Shown: in pieces, positions 1 to 6,771 of the stretch
Position numbering within the stretch: the first letter of the stretch is position 1
Layout: the number at the start of each line of letters is the position of its first letter
DNA from: Oscillospiraceae bacterium
GTDB lineage: Bacteria > Bacillota > Clostridia > Oscillospirales > Oscillospiraceae
Reading direction: 5' to 3'
Assembly (NCBI GenBank): GCA_902766215.1
Contig: CACXCV010000125.1
Span: 1-9,460 of the forward strand
DNA: 9,460 bases
The notes under the pieces: generated by a model
Told to the model about the DNA's origin: nothing
Databases searched by the model: none
Seen by the model: the letters and a program-made list of their open reading frames with translations, nothing else
Translations under genes and position numbers: made by a program

Positions 1-2498
1 GCCTGGCGCAGCTGCTCGTCGGTGACGCAGGCCGGCGCGGTGACAATGGCCGTGCCGTTCTCCCAGCTGACCTGGGCATGGACGCCCTCGATGGCCTCCA
101 GCGCACGGGTGACGGTGGCCTGGCAGTGGGCGCACATCATGCCCTGAATGTGCATGACGCGCTGCGGGCCGGCGGGCAGCGGGCAGGCTGCCGGGTCCGC
201 AGGAGCGGCGGGAGCGGCGCCCTCCGGGCGGCTGACCGGCTTGTGCCGCCAGGTGTGGTCGTGCCGGGCGTCGTCCAAGCGAACCAGATTCAGGCGCAGG
301 GCATTGGTCACCACACAGACGCTGGACAGGCTCATGGCCGCCGCGGCCAGCATGGGGCTGAGCACCAGGCCAAAGTGGCTGTAGGCGCCCGCAGCCAGCG
401 GGATGCACACCGCATTGTAGAAGAAGGCCCAGAACAGGTTCTGATGGATGTTGCGGATCACGCGCCGGGACAGGCGCACCGCCTCGGCCACCGCGCCCAG
501 CTCGTCGCGCATGAGCACCACGTCCGCCGCGTCAATGGCAATGTCGGAGCCAGCGCCCACGGCAATGCCCACATCCGCACGGGTCAGCGCGGGGGCGTCG
601 TTGATACCGTCGCCCACCATAGCCACCCAGCCGGTCTGCTGCAGGCGGCGCACCACAGCCTCCTTCTGATCGGGCAGCACGTCGGCAATCACCTCGTCGA
701 TGCCCGCCTGGGCGGCAATCTGCTTGGCCGTCGTCTCGTTGTCGCCGGTGAGCATCACCACGCGCAGGCCCTGGCCCTTCATCTGGCGCACCGCCTCGGC
801 GCTGCCGGGGCGGATGACATCGGCCACGCCCAGCACGCCCAGCATCTGGCCGCCGCAGGCAAAATACAGCGCGGTCATGCCCTGCCCGGCCAGCGCTGCG
901 CCCTCGCGTGCCACTGCATCAGTCAGCAGGCTCTGCTCGCGCAGCAGCGCCGCATTGCCGCCAAAGGCGGGCGCGCCGTCCACCTGGCCGGTCAGGCCCT
1001 TACCCACCACGGCTTGGAATTCCCCGGCCGGCTGATAGGCAATGTGCTCCTGCGCAGCATAGTCCAGCACCGCCAGCGCCAGCGGATGCTCGCTGCGCGC
1101 CTCCAGCGCGGCAGCCACCGCCAGCAGGCGCGCCGGCTCCACGCCCGGGGCCGGGCGCACAGCCACCACGTGGGGCTGGCCCTGGGTCACGGTGCCGGTC
1201 TTGTCCAGCACCACGGTGTCGATGCGGCCGGTGGACTCCAGCGCGGCGGCGGTCTTAAACAGCACGCCGTGCTTGGCGCCCACGCCGCTGCCGACCATGA
1301 TGGCCACCGGCGTGGCCAGACCCAGCGCGCAGGGGCAGCTGATCACCAGCACGGAAATGGCCCGTGAGAGGGCAAAGGTCAGCGTCTGCCCCAGCAGCAG
1401 CCACACGGCCAGCGTAACCACGGCAACGGCGATGACCACCGGGACGAAGATGCCGCTGACCTTGTCGGCCACCTTGGCCAGCGGGGCCTTGGTCGCCGCT
1501 GCGTCCTGCACCAGGCGGATCACCTGGCTGAGGGTGGTGTCCTTGCCGATGCGGGTCGCGCGGCAGAGCAGCGCGCCGGTCTGGTTGATGGTGGCGGCGC
1601 GGACCTCGTCGCCGGGAGCCTTGTCCACCGGCATGCTCTCGCCGGTGAGGGCCGCCTCGTTCACGGCAGAGCTGCCCTCGACCACCTCGCCGTCCACCGG
1701 GATGCTCTCGCCCGGGCGCACCAGCACCAGGTCGCCCTGCTGCACCTGATCCACCGGAACCGTGGACTCCACCCCATCGCGCACCAGGGTGGCCGTCTGC
1801 GGTGCCAGATCCATCAGACCCTTCAGGGCGCTGGTGGTGCGGCCTTTGCTGTAGGCCTCCAGCAGCTTGCCCACGGTGATCAGCGTGAGAATCATGGCTG
1901 CCGACTCGAAATAGAGGTCGTGGCGGTATTCCATCACGCGGTCCATGTCGCCGGTGTGCAGGCCCCAGGCAATCTGGCCCATGGCAAACAGGCCATAGAG
2001 CACGGCCGCGCCGGCGCCCAGGCTGACCAGGGCGTCCATGCCCGGGGCGCGGCTGACCAGCCCCTTGACGCCGCTGAGGAAAAAGGCGCGGTTGATATAC
2101 ACCACCGGCAGCGTGAGCACCAGCTGCGCCAGCGCGAACCAGAAGGCGTTTTCATGTCCGTCGAGAAACGGCGGCAGCGGCAGGCCCACCATGTGGCCCA
2201 TGGTGAGGTACATCAGCGGGACCAGAAAGCACAGGCTGGCAATCAGCCGGCGCTTGAGCCGGGGCGTTTCGGTGTCCTCCAGCGCGTCGTCGCCCAGGCC
2301 AGGCGATGCACCATAGCCCGCCGCCTCCACCGCCGCGACAATCTGCTCCGCCGTGGCAGGCGGGCCGTATTCCACCTGCATGCTGTTGGTCAAAAGGCTG
2401 ACGGCCACGTCGGTCACGCCGGGCACGCCGCGCACCGCCCGCTCGACATGGGCGCTGCAGGCCGCGCAGCTCATGCCGGTCACCTGAAATTGCTCCAT
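1..2498 (-). CDS. copA: Copper-translocating P1B-type ATPase CopA (partial, 3' end beyond window)
   Basis: This enzyme uses ATP to pump Cu+ out of the cytoplasm across the cell membrane. 832 codons are visible. Order of parts: N-terminal heavy-metal (HMA) domain with GMSCAAC (Cys11, Cys14); TGES of the actuator domain at 285-288; the CPC metal site in a membrane helix at 388-390; the phosphorylated Asp432 in DKTGT; the SEHP nucleotide-binding His471; and GDGIND at 629-634. Later helices carry a YN pair and MSLSS, which together with CPC mark the Cu+/Ag+ subgroup (family knowledge). A His/Pro/Ala-rich linker follows, then a second, C-terminal HMA domain with GMMCAHC (Cys789, Cys792), which runs off the window. 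The start at 2498 has GGAGGG six bases upstream. The gene has its own promoter. No copZ or csoR is visible beside it, but the downstream side is not in the window. Cu+ specificity is inferred from motifs. Confidence 0.95.
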   Translation of the reverse strand, partial: MEQFQVTGMSCAACSAHVERAVRGVPGVTDVAVSLLTNSMQVEYGPPATAEQIVAAVEAAGYGASPGLGDDALEDTETPRLKRRLIASLCFLVPLMYLTMGHMVGLPLPPFLDGHENAFWFALAQLVLTLPVVYINRAFFLSGVKGLVSRAPGMDALVSLGAGAAVLYGLFAMGQIAWGLHTGDMDRVMEYRHDLYFESAAMILTLITVGKLLEAYSKGRTTSALKGLMDLAPQTATLVRDGVESTVPVDQVQQGDLVLVRPGESIPVDGEVVEGSSAVNEAALTGESMPVDKAPGDEVRAATINQTGALLCRATRIGKDTTLSQVIRLVQDAAATKAPLAKVADKVSGIFVPVVIAVAVVTLAVWLLLGQTLTFALSRAISVLVISCPCALGLATPVAIMVGSGVGAKHGVLFKTAAALESTGRIDTVVLDKTGTVTQGQPHVVAVRPAPGVEPARLLAVAAALEARSEHPLALAVLDYAAQEHIAYQPAGEFQAVVGKGLTGQVDGAPAFGGNAALLREQSLLTDAVAREGAALAGQGMTALYFACGGQMLGVLGVADVIRPGSAEAVRQMKGQGLRVVMLTGDNETTAKQIAAQAGIDEVIADVLPDQKEAVVRRLQQTGWVAMVGDGINDAPALTRADVGIAVGAGSDIAIDAADVVLMRDELGAVAEAVRLSRRVIRNIHQNLFWAFFYNAVCIPLAAGAYSHFGLVLSPMLAAAAMSLSSVCVVTNALRLNLVRLDDARHDHTWRHKPVSRPEGAAPAAPADPAACPLPAGPQRVMHIQGMMCAHCQATVTRALEAIEGVHAQVSWENGTAIVTAPACVTDEQLRQ

Positions 2499-2569
2499 CT
2501 CAAGCCCTCCTTGTTTAAGTTATCTAATTCAGCCGCATCGCCGCTCTCCAGTGGACGCAGCCATCCTTA

Positions 2570-2597
2570 ATTATACCCCGTTGTCCGTATTTGACAA
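2570..2597 (-). promoter_or_regulatory. Predicted copA promoter with a dyad over the -35 box
   Basis: Read on the minus strand, TTGTCA (2592-2597) and a perfect TATAAT (2570-2575) are separated by 16 bases, about 70 bases before the copA start. The -35 box lies inside a short inverted repeat, TTGTC-N7-GACAA (2581-2597), which could be an operator. It does not match the CopY box or the long MerR-type spacer, so any link to copper is only a guess. The mgtE terminator lies immediately upstream. Confidence 0.7.
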
Positions 2598-2600
2598 GTA

Positions 2601-2644
2601 GAAAAACCGGCGGAAAGCAGGGATTCCCCCCTGTCTCCGCCGGT
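2601..2644 (-). terminator. Intrinsic terminator of mgtE
   Basis: A nine-pair stem (2606-2614 with 2636-2644) encloses a second short stem (CAGGG with CCCTG). On the minus strand it is followed by TTTTTC. It lies about 50 bases after the mgtE stop and directly before the copA promoter, so it insulates copA from read-through. Confidence 0.85.
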
Positions 2645-2696
2645 CATTCTTCACAAATATCGATTATCTGGTTATGATGCGGTTAATTATGGGGCG

Positions 2697-4070
2697 TTAC
2701 AGCCCCAGCAGCGCCGTGGCCACGGTGAAATAGGCCAGCAGGCTCAGCGCATCCACCACGGTGGTAATGGCCGGGTTGGCCATTACGGCCGGGTCAAAGC
2801 CCGCCCGCTGGGCCAGCATGGGCAACACGCAGCCGATGCACTTGGCTGCCAGCACCGTCAGGCACAGGGTCAGGCACACCGTGAGCGCCACCAGCAGGGT
2901 GATGTCGGCGTTGCCCATCAGCAGCCGGCCGACAAGCATGATCTTGGCAAAGCAGGCCGCCGCCAGCACCACGCCGCAGAGCACCGACACACGCGCCTCT
3001 TTCCACAGCACGCGCGGCAGGTCGCGGAAGGAGATCTCCTGCAGCGACAGGCCGCGGATGACCGTTACGCTGGCCTGGCTGCCGGAGTTGCCGCCGGTGT
3101 CCATCAGCATGGGGATAAAGCCCACCAGCGCCACCTGCGCGGCAAGCGCAGTTTCAAAATTGGTGATGATAATGCCGGTAAAGGTGGCGCTGATCATCAG
3201 CAGCAGCAGCCACGGGATGCGGTGCAGGAAGATGTCCCACACCGAAGTGCGCAGATAAGGCTTTTCCGACGGCGTCATAGCCGCCATGATTTCGATGTCC
3301 TCGGTGGCCTCCTCCTGAATGACGTCCATGGCGTCATCCACGGTGACAATGCCCACCAGGCGCTCCTCGTTGTCCACCACCGGCAGGGCCAGAAAGCCAT
3401 ATTTGCGCAGCAGCAGCGCAACCTCCTCCTGGTCGGTGGTGGTGCGCACGGAGATGACATGGTCTTCCATCAGGTCGCTGATCTTTGTCTGTCCATCGGA
3501 CAACAGCAGCGCCTTGGCCGTCACAATGCCGCGCAGAAAGCGCCCCTCGGTGACATAGCAGGTGTAGATCGTCTCCTTGTCCACGCCAGTGGCGCGGATG
3601 CGGGCAATGGCCTCCTCCACGCGCATCTCCGGCCGCAGGGAGACATATTCGGTGGTCATGATGGAGCCGGCCGAGTCCTCGGGATATTGCAGCAGCTCGT
3701 TGATCTGCTGGCGCATGTCCGGGTCGGCCTGGGCCAGGATCCGGCGCACCACGTTGGCCGGCATCTCCTCGACCAGGTCCACCGCATCATCGACATACAG
3801 CTCGTTGATCACGGCGCTCAGCTCCGTGTCGGAGAAGCCGCGGATGAGCATCTCCTGCTCCTCCGGCTCCATCTCGACAAAGGTTTCGGCCGCCAGCTCC
3901 TTGGGCAGCAGCCGGAACAGCACCGGCAGCCGGTCGGTGTCCAGCAGCTGGAACAGCGCCGCCACGTCGGCGGCGTTCATCGTGGTCAGAATATCGCGCA
4001 CCGTGGCGTATTTCTGCTCGGCAAAGAGCTTTTCCACGGTTTTTTGCAGGGTCATAGTCACTTCTGCCAT
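2697..4070 (-). CDS. mgtE: Magnesium transporter MgtE
   Basis: MgtE is a dimeric Mg2+-selective channel of the cell membrane. Its cytoplasmic part senses intracellular Mg2+ and closes the pore. The protein has 457 residues, the usual length. The helical N-domain spans about 1-130, with the conserved PEDSAGSIM junction at 130-138. Two CBS domains follow (about 138-200 and 202-260). A connecting helix leads to five membrane segments from about 284. Pore-region signatures are GGNSGSQ (326-332) and DPAVMANPAITT (426-437); Asp426 corresponds to the conserved pore Asp. The start at 4070 was chosen because GGAGGG sits eight bases upstream. An in-frame start at 4148 would add 26 residues that read through the leader terminator and the ribosome binding site, so I reject it. 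The next in-frame Met (4055) has a worse-placed site. The gene is a single unit with its own promoter, a structured leader and a terminator. Confidence 0.96.
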   Translation of the reverse strand: MAEVTMTLQKTVEKLFAEQKYATVRDILTTMNAADVAALFQLLDTDRLPVLFRLLPKELAAETFVEMEPEEQEMLIRGFSDTELSAVINELYVDDAVDLVEEMPANVVRRILAQADPDMRQQINELLQYPEDSAGSIMTTEYVSLRPEMRVEEAIARIRATGVDKETIYTCYVTEGRFLRGIVTAKALLLSDGQTKISDLMEDHVISVRTTTDQEEVALLLRKYGFLALPVVDNEERLVGIVTVDDAMDVIQEEATEDIEIMAAMTPSEKPYLRTSVWDIFLHRIPWLLLLMISATFTGIIITNFETALAAQVALVGFIPMLMDTGGNSGSQASVTVIRGLSLQEISFRDLPRVLWKEARVSVLCGVVLAAACFAKIMLVGRLLMGNADITLLVALTVCLTLCLTVLAAKCIGCVLPMLAQRAGFDPAVMANPAITTVVDALSLLAYFTVATALLGL

Positions 4071-4082
4071 GGGTTTCGCCCT

Positions 4083-4110
4083 CCTTTTCGTTTGTTGGGA
4101 AACAAAAAGG
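4083..4110 (-). promoter_or_regulatory. Hairpin over the mgtE ribosome binding site
   Basis: CCTT-TTTGTT (minus, 4110-4101), a TCCC loop and AACAAA-CGAA-AAGG (4096-4083) form a ten-pair hairpin with one four-base bulge. Its 3' arm contains AAGG, the first half of the AAGGAGG ribosome binding site. It shares bases with the terminator's 3' arm and U-tract, so the two compete. TTCGCC (4114-4109) is also complementary to GGCGAA just after the binding site (4080-4075). Translational control is inferred. Confidence 0.4.
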
Positions 4111-4161
4111 CGAACCTGCGGGCTCAGCCCCCGTGCCGCGGCGGACACAGGCGTCTTCGCC
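4101..4161 (-). terminator. Leader terminator upstream of mgtE
   Basis: On the minus strand, GGCGAA (4161-4156) and CCTG (4151-4148) pair with CAGG (4118-4115) and TTCGCC (4114-4109), leaving a four-base bulge. A small GGGC/GCCC hairpin sits inside. TTTTTGTT (4108-4101) follows at once, as in an intrinsic terminator. Because it lies before the mgtE start, it would act as a conditional stop, released when the upstream stem takes CCTG. Confidence 0.6.
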
Positions 4162-4197
4162 CGATGGTACCGCCAGGTTTACCTGCGTCCAAGCCGC

Positions 4198-4233
4198 TCA
4201 CCTCACTTGTTCTTGGGTATATTCTTGCCGCAT
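4198..4233 (-). CDS. Possible 11-residue leader peptide upstream of mgtE
   Basis: A short frame, MRQEYTQEQVR then TGA, starts about six bases after the predicted transcription start and ends one base before the 5' arm of the long leader stem. A ribosome reaching its stop would cover that arm and so favour the terminator; early drop-off would leave it free. There is no ribosome binding site before it, so it would have to be translated as a near-leaderless message. It is too short to judge by composition and may be chance. Confidence 0.25.
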   Translation of the reverse strand: MRQEYTQEQVR

Positions 4234-4245
4234 GGCGACTCTTTT

Positions 4246-4274
4246 ATGGTAGTTCCTGACCCGGCGTTTGTCAA
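4246..4274 (-). promoter_or_regulatory. Predicted mgtE promoter
   Basis: On the minus strand a perfect TTGACA (4269-4274) and TACCAT (4246-4251) are 17 bases apart. This puts transcription start near 4239 and gives a leader of about 170 bases before mgtE. The -10 box is two mismatches from consensus. Confidence 0.6.
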
Positions 4275-4306
4275 GCGCCGCCGTGAAAAACGAGGCGTCA
4301 AACCCG

Positions 4307-4334
4307 TTGTTTTTTTCGTGCCGGATGGTATAAT
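4307..4334 (+). promoter_or_regulatory. Predicted promoter of the PHP gene
   Basis: TTGTTT (4307-4312) and a perfect TATAAT (4329-4334) are 16 bases apart. TGG directly before the -10 box gives an extended -10 element, which makes up for the poor -35. It is divergent from the mgtE promoter, with about 30 bases between the two -35 boxes, so regulators bound between them could affect both genes. Confidence 0.65.
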
Positions 4335-4368
4335 GAGTGTAAAAAAGCACGGGAAAGGAAGAATCCTT

Positions 4369-5163
4369 ATGCTGCACCCCGCATATCCCTATCTGTACGA
4401 AACGCACCTGCACACCCGGCAGGCCAGCCGCTGCGCCCGTGCCTCCGGCGCGGAGATGGCCGAGGCCTGCAAAGCCTATGGCTACGCCGGCATCATTGTG
4501 ACCGATCACCACTGGGGCGGCAACTGCGCCATTGACCGTTCGCTGCCCTGGGAGGACTGGGTTGATGGCTTCTGCCAGGGCTATTACGACGCGCGGCAGT
4601 GCGGCGAGGCCATTGGTCTGGACGTGTTCTTCGGCTGGGAGTCCGGCTTTGCGGGCACCGAGTTTCTGATCCACGGGCTGAGCCCCGAATGGATGAAGGC
4701 ACACCCCGCGCTGCGGGCCGAGCTTCCCTTCGGCCGGCCCGACATGGAGGAAGTGATTGCCCGCGGCGTCGCCGAGCAATATCAGATGGTCCACGAGGGC
4801 GGCGGCATGGTGATCCACGCCCATCCCTACCGCGAGGAGCCGTATATCCCCCGCACACGCCTCTTCCCCGGCCTGGTGGACGGCGTGGAGATTGTCAATG
4901 CCTGCCACTCCAACCCCCGCTCCGCGGCCCACAACGACCCAGCCTATGACGCCCGGGCCATTGCCTATGCCCGCGGGCACGGCTTTCCCACCACGGCCGG
5001 GTCGGACATCCACAGCACCGATCTCTTCGGCGGCGGCGTGGCTTTCCGGCGGCGGCTGAAATCGGGGCAGGACTTTTGCCAGGCGATTCTCTCCGGCGAG
5101 GACTATATCCTCACCAACGGGGCGCGCTGGTTTGACAAACAGGGTAATCCGCTGGACGAATAA
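4369..5163 (+). CDS. PHP-domain metal-dependent phosphoesterase
   Basis: 264 residues, a single PHP (polymerase and histidinol phosphatase) domain. Metal-binding positions typical of the fold are visible: His13 and His15 in THLHT, Asp46-His47 in TDHH, Glu91 in GWES, His150/His152 in HAHP, and Asp213/His215 in GSDIH. VDGVEIVN (170-177) matches the conserved strand before the last metal ligands. Such enzymes hydrolyse phosphate esters, including histidinol phosphate, nucleotides and RNA ends (TrpH/YciV type). The substrate here cannot be told: there is no his cluster nearby. There is no signal peptide, so it is probably cytosolic. The start at 4369 is preceded by AAAGGAA at eight bases; an in-frame ATG at 4333 lies inside the -10 box and is unlikely. 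The gene stands alone, divergent from mgtE, and ends before a strong hairpin. Confidence 0.88.
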   Translation: MLHPAYPYLYETHLHTRQASRCARASGAEMAEACKAYGYAGIIVTDHHWGGNCAIDRSLPWEDWVDGFCQGYYDARQCGEAIGLDVFFGWESGFAGTEFLIHGLSPEWMKAHPALRAELPFGRPDMEEVIARGVAEQYQMVHEGGGMVIHAHPYREEPYIPRTRLFPGLVDGVEIVNACHSNPRSAAHNDPAYDARAIAYARGHGFPTTAGSDIHSTDLFGGGVAFRRRLKSGQDFCQAILSGEDYILTNGARWFDKQGNPLDE

Positions 5164-5203
5164 CCGCCGGCAGGCCCTTCGACAGCCCCCGGGACAAGCA
5201 GCG

Positions 5204-5230
5204 GGGCCGGCGCCCAAAAGGCGCCGGCCC
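5204..5230. terminator. GC hairpin between convergent genes
   Basis: A perfect 11-pair stem (5204-5214 with 5220-5230) with a CAAAA loop lies between the ends of the PHP gene and the convergent glycosidase gene. Neither side has a real T-run (plus side: TGTATGATTTTA). It may work as a weak bidirectional terminator or protect both mRNA ends. Confidence 0.6.
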
Positions 5231-5259
5231 TGTATGATTTTATGCGTTGGCTTTGCCGC

Positions 5260-6564
5260 TCAGACCAGGTGGCAGGCCTGGCGCAGCGTGGTCAGCATGG
5301 CAAAGAGCCAGTCCTTGATCTCTTCCACGTTGGGGTTTGCCTGCCGGCGATAGGCCGCCACGCGGGCCGTGGGCGGATAGTGCATGGGCGTCAGCTCGCC
5401 GGCCTCCAGCAGGTTGGCGGCGTATTCGCACAGCTCCAGCAGCTCGGCTGCGTCGCCGCTGTGATCCAGGCGGCGGTTCTGGCGCGTGCCCTCCATCAGC
5501 ATCGTCACGCGGCGGGTCAGGTCGGTCACGGCATCCTCCTGGTTGACATCCGCCTGCACGATGTTCTCGCCGCGGTTGCGGTAGAAGCCGAACAGCGCCG
5601 ACACCACGGCCGGGTCGCGGACGGTGCCGTCGGGATAGCAGATGCCATGCACGCGGTTCCAGCCGTCGGCGCCGATCATCAGCTCGAACACATACCAGCC
5701 AAAGCCATACTCGGCGCACATCTCCAGCGTCATGTCATAGGGGTTGGCGCGGCAGAGGCAGCAGGTCTCGTTGTTCAGCACCGGCTTGTGATACTTTTCG
5801 CCCAGAGCCTTGGCCATGTCATACACCAGGCGCATTCTGCCGCGGGTAGCGGAATAGTCATGGAAAATGATCACGTCCACCAGCTCGGCCGTGCCGCTGG
5901 CCTCGGTGTCCCAGATGAAGCAGTTGCCCACGCCGATGTCGTGCTCAGGGTCGCGGGCCTTGACATAGCGGCACAGGTGGCGGATCAGCGCCCAGGTCAG
6001 CTCCTGGCGGCGGCGGAACTCCACCATGTCCTCCGGCCGGGTGCGGAAGGTCTGGATATAGTCCGGCTCGGTGTCATACCAGGTGACAAAGTTCTGCATA
6101 TAGCCCGGCTCGTTGGAAATGTCCCAGAACAGCAGGCCCGGCTCCTGGCCGATGGCCTGATAGAGGTCGTCGAAATACTGCTCGGCCAGGCGCCAGCAGG
6201 AGGGATCCTGCACGGTTTTCGACAGGGGGAACATCCCGTCCTCCGTCACCGGCGGGCGGCGCATCACCAGATCGTCCGGGTGGAAGCGCAGGCCGTGGTA
6301 CACGATGGGGCTGGTGGAGATGCCGTGCTTCCAGGCCGTCTGGACAAAGTCCCTGACGTTGGCCAGAAAGCCCTCTTTGTCCTTGAGATAGCTGGAATAG
6401 GTCAGGAAAATACGCGCACTGTTCAGGTTGAGCCGCTGGGCATAGCCCATGTCACGCTCGACGATGTCGTGGCGATAGTTCTCCCAGAAATACGCATCGG
6501 TCCACACATCGCTCTGCGTGTAGTTAAAACCGCGGATTGCCGAATAGTCTACATGTTTGTACAT
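5260..6564 (-). CDS. Clan GH-A glycoside hydrolase-like protein (cellulase/xylanase-type)
   Basis: 434 residues with a TIM-barrel pattern of the retaining clan GH-A (GH5-like). The opening RGFNYTQSDVW (11-21) is the usual first strand. WDISNEP (147-153) gives the acid/base Glu152 after strand 4. FHDY (234-237) fits the active-site His/Tyr region. PVLNNET (261-267) gives the nucleophile Glu266, and FGWYVFEL (288-295) supplies the conserved late Trp. There is no signal peptide or membrane segment, so it probably acts in the cytosol, on imported oligosaccharides or glycosides. A helical tail of about 90 residues (from about 345) follows the barrel and has no motif I know. The substrate cannot be assigned; no sugar transporter or regulator is adjacent. 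The start at 6564 has GGAGGG six bases upstream. An alternative is a non-catalytic family relative, but both acids are present. Confidence 0.82.
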   Translation of the reverse strand: MYKHVDYSAIRGFNYTQSDVWTDAYFWENYRHDIVERDMGYAQRLNLNSARIFLTYSSYLKDKEGFLANVRDFVQTAWKHGISTSPIVYHGLRFHPDDLVMRRPPVTEDGMFPLSKTVQDPSCWRLAEQYFDDLYQAIGQEPGLLFWDISNEPGYMQNFVTWYDTEPDYIQTFRTRPEDMVEFRRRQELTWALIRHLCRYVKARDPEHDIGVGNCFIWDTEASGTAELVDVIIFHDYSATRGRMRLVYDMAKALGEKYHKPVLNNETCCLCRANPYDMTLEMCAEYGFGWYVFELMIGADGWNRVHGICYPDGTVRDPAVVSALFGFYRNRGENIVQADVNQEDAVTDLTRRVTMLMEGTRQNRRLDHSGDAAELLELCEYAANLLEAGELTPMHYPPTARVAAYRRQANPNVEEIKDWLFAMLTTLRQACHLV

Positions 6565-6604
6565 CGATAGCCCTCCAGTCTATTCGATTTGTTATCTGAT
6601 CGTT

Positions 6605-6633
6605 ACTATATGATATCTTTCTCCGCATTGCAA
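6605..6633 (-). promoter_or_regulatory. Predicted promoter of the glycoside hydrolase gene
   Basis: On the minus strand TTGCAA (6628-6633) and TATAGT (6605-6610) are 17 bases apart, about 40 bases before the start codon. No clear carbon-control (cre) site is visible around it. Confidence 0.5.
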
Positions 6634-6663
6634 GCCATGCTGACAATCTGTGGCTGATATTCA

Positions 6664-6695
6664 AAAGCGCCCGCCGGCAGCCCGGCAGGCGCTTT
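6664..6695 (-). terminator. Second hairpin after the Na/Pi transporter gene
   Basis: AAAGCGCC (6664-6671) pairs with GGCGCTTT (6688-6695), with an inner GCCGG/CCGGC stem. On the minus strand the last arm ends in CTTTTG, a weak T-run. It lies about 75 bases after the transporter stop and before the glycosidase promoter. It is probably a backup terminator. Confidence 0.5.
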
Positions 6696-6724
6696 GATCA
6701 CATTTTTGCGCAGCAAAACAACAA

Positions 6725-6765
6725 CCGGGCTGTCCAGGCCCTGTGCGGGTTTGGGACAGCCCCGG
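6725..6765 (-). terminator. Terminator of the Na/Pi transporter gene
   Basis: GGGCTGTCC (6727-6735) pairs with GGACAGCCC (6754-6762), extended by flanking CC/GG with one bulged base. On the minus strand TTGTTGTTTTG follows. It begins seven bases after the stop codon. A small TTTTGC/GCAAAA hairpin lies just beyond it. Confidence 0.7.
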
Positions 6766-6771
6766 TCCGGT

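Larger units (their letters stand above)
4071..4239 (-). promoter_or_regulatory. Structured mgtE mRNA leader, candidate attenuator/riboswitch
   Basis: Read on the minus strand, this untranslated region can form a long stem: GCGGC-TT-GGACGCAGG (4197-4182) pairs with CCTGTGTCC-GCCGC (4151-4138), giving 14 pairs with a two-base bulge and one G-U. That stem uses CCTG (4151-4148), which is also needed in the terminator stem downstream, so the two cannot coexist. A short reading frame ends one base before the long stem. Mg2+ transporter genes in Firmicutes often carry an M-box riboswitch, but I do not find its conserved core here beyond short chance matches (AGGTGAG, AAGACGCC). The switching layout is read directly from the sequence; the ligand and the class are unknown. 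Confidence 0.6.

Noticed and set aside
78..1367. Long plus-strand open frame opposite copA
   Set aside because: It is a shadow of copA in GC-rich DNA: His/Gln/Ala/Gly-rich translation, no ribosome binding site and no recognisable domain, whereas the opposite strand holds every CopA motif.
4155..4180. T-box-like stretch GGCGGTACC in the mgtE leader
   Set aside because: It resembles the T-box bulge (TGGNACC within AGGGTGGNACCGCG) but differs at key places, has no room for a specifier stem between promoter and motif, and a tRNA-controlled mgtE is not expected.
4198..5217. Minus-strand 339-codon open frame opposite the PHP gene
   Set aside because: Antisense shadow; it crosses the promoter region of both divergent genes. 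Only its last 12 codons could matter, as the possible leader peptide.
5242..6570. 442-codon plus-strand open frame opposite the glycosidase gene
   Set aside because: Exact antisense of the GH-A gene, no start signal, no domain.
6704..6718. Small TTTTGC/GCAAAA hairpin
   Set aside because: Only six pairs beside a stronger terminator; not counted as a separate element.
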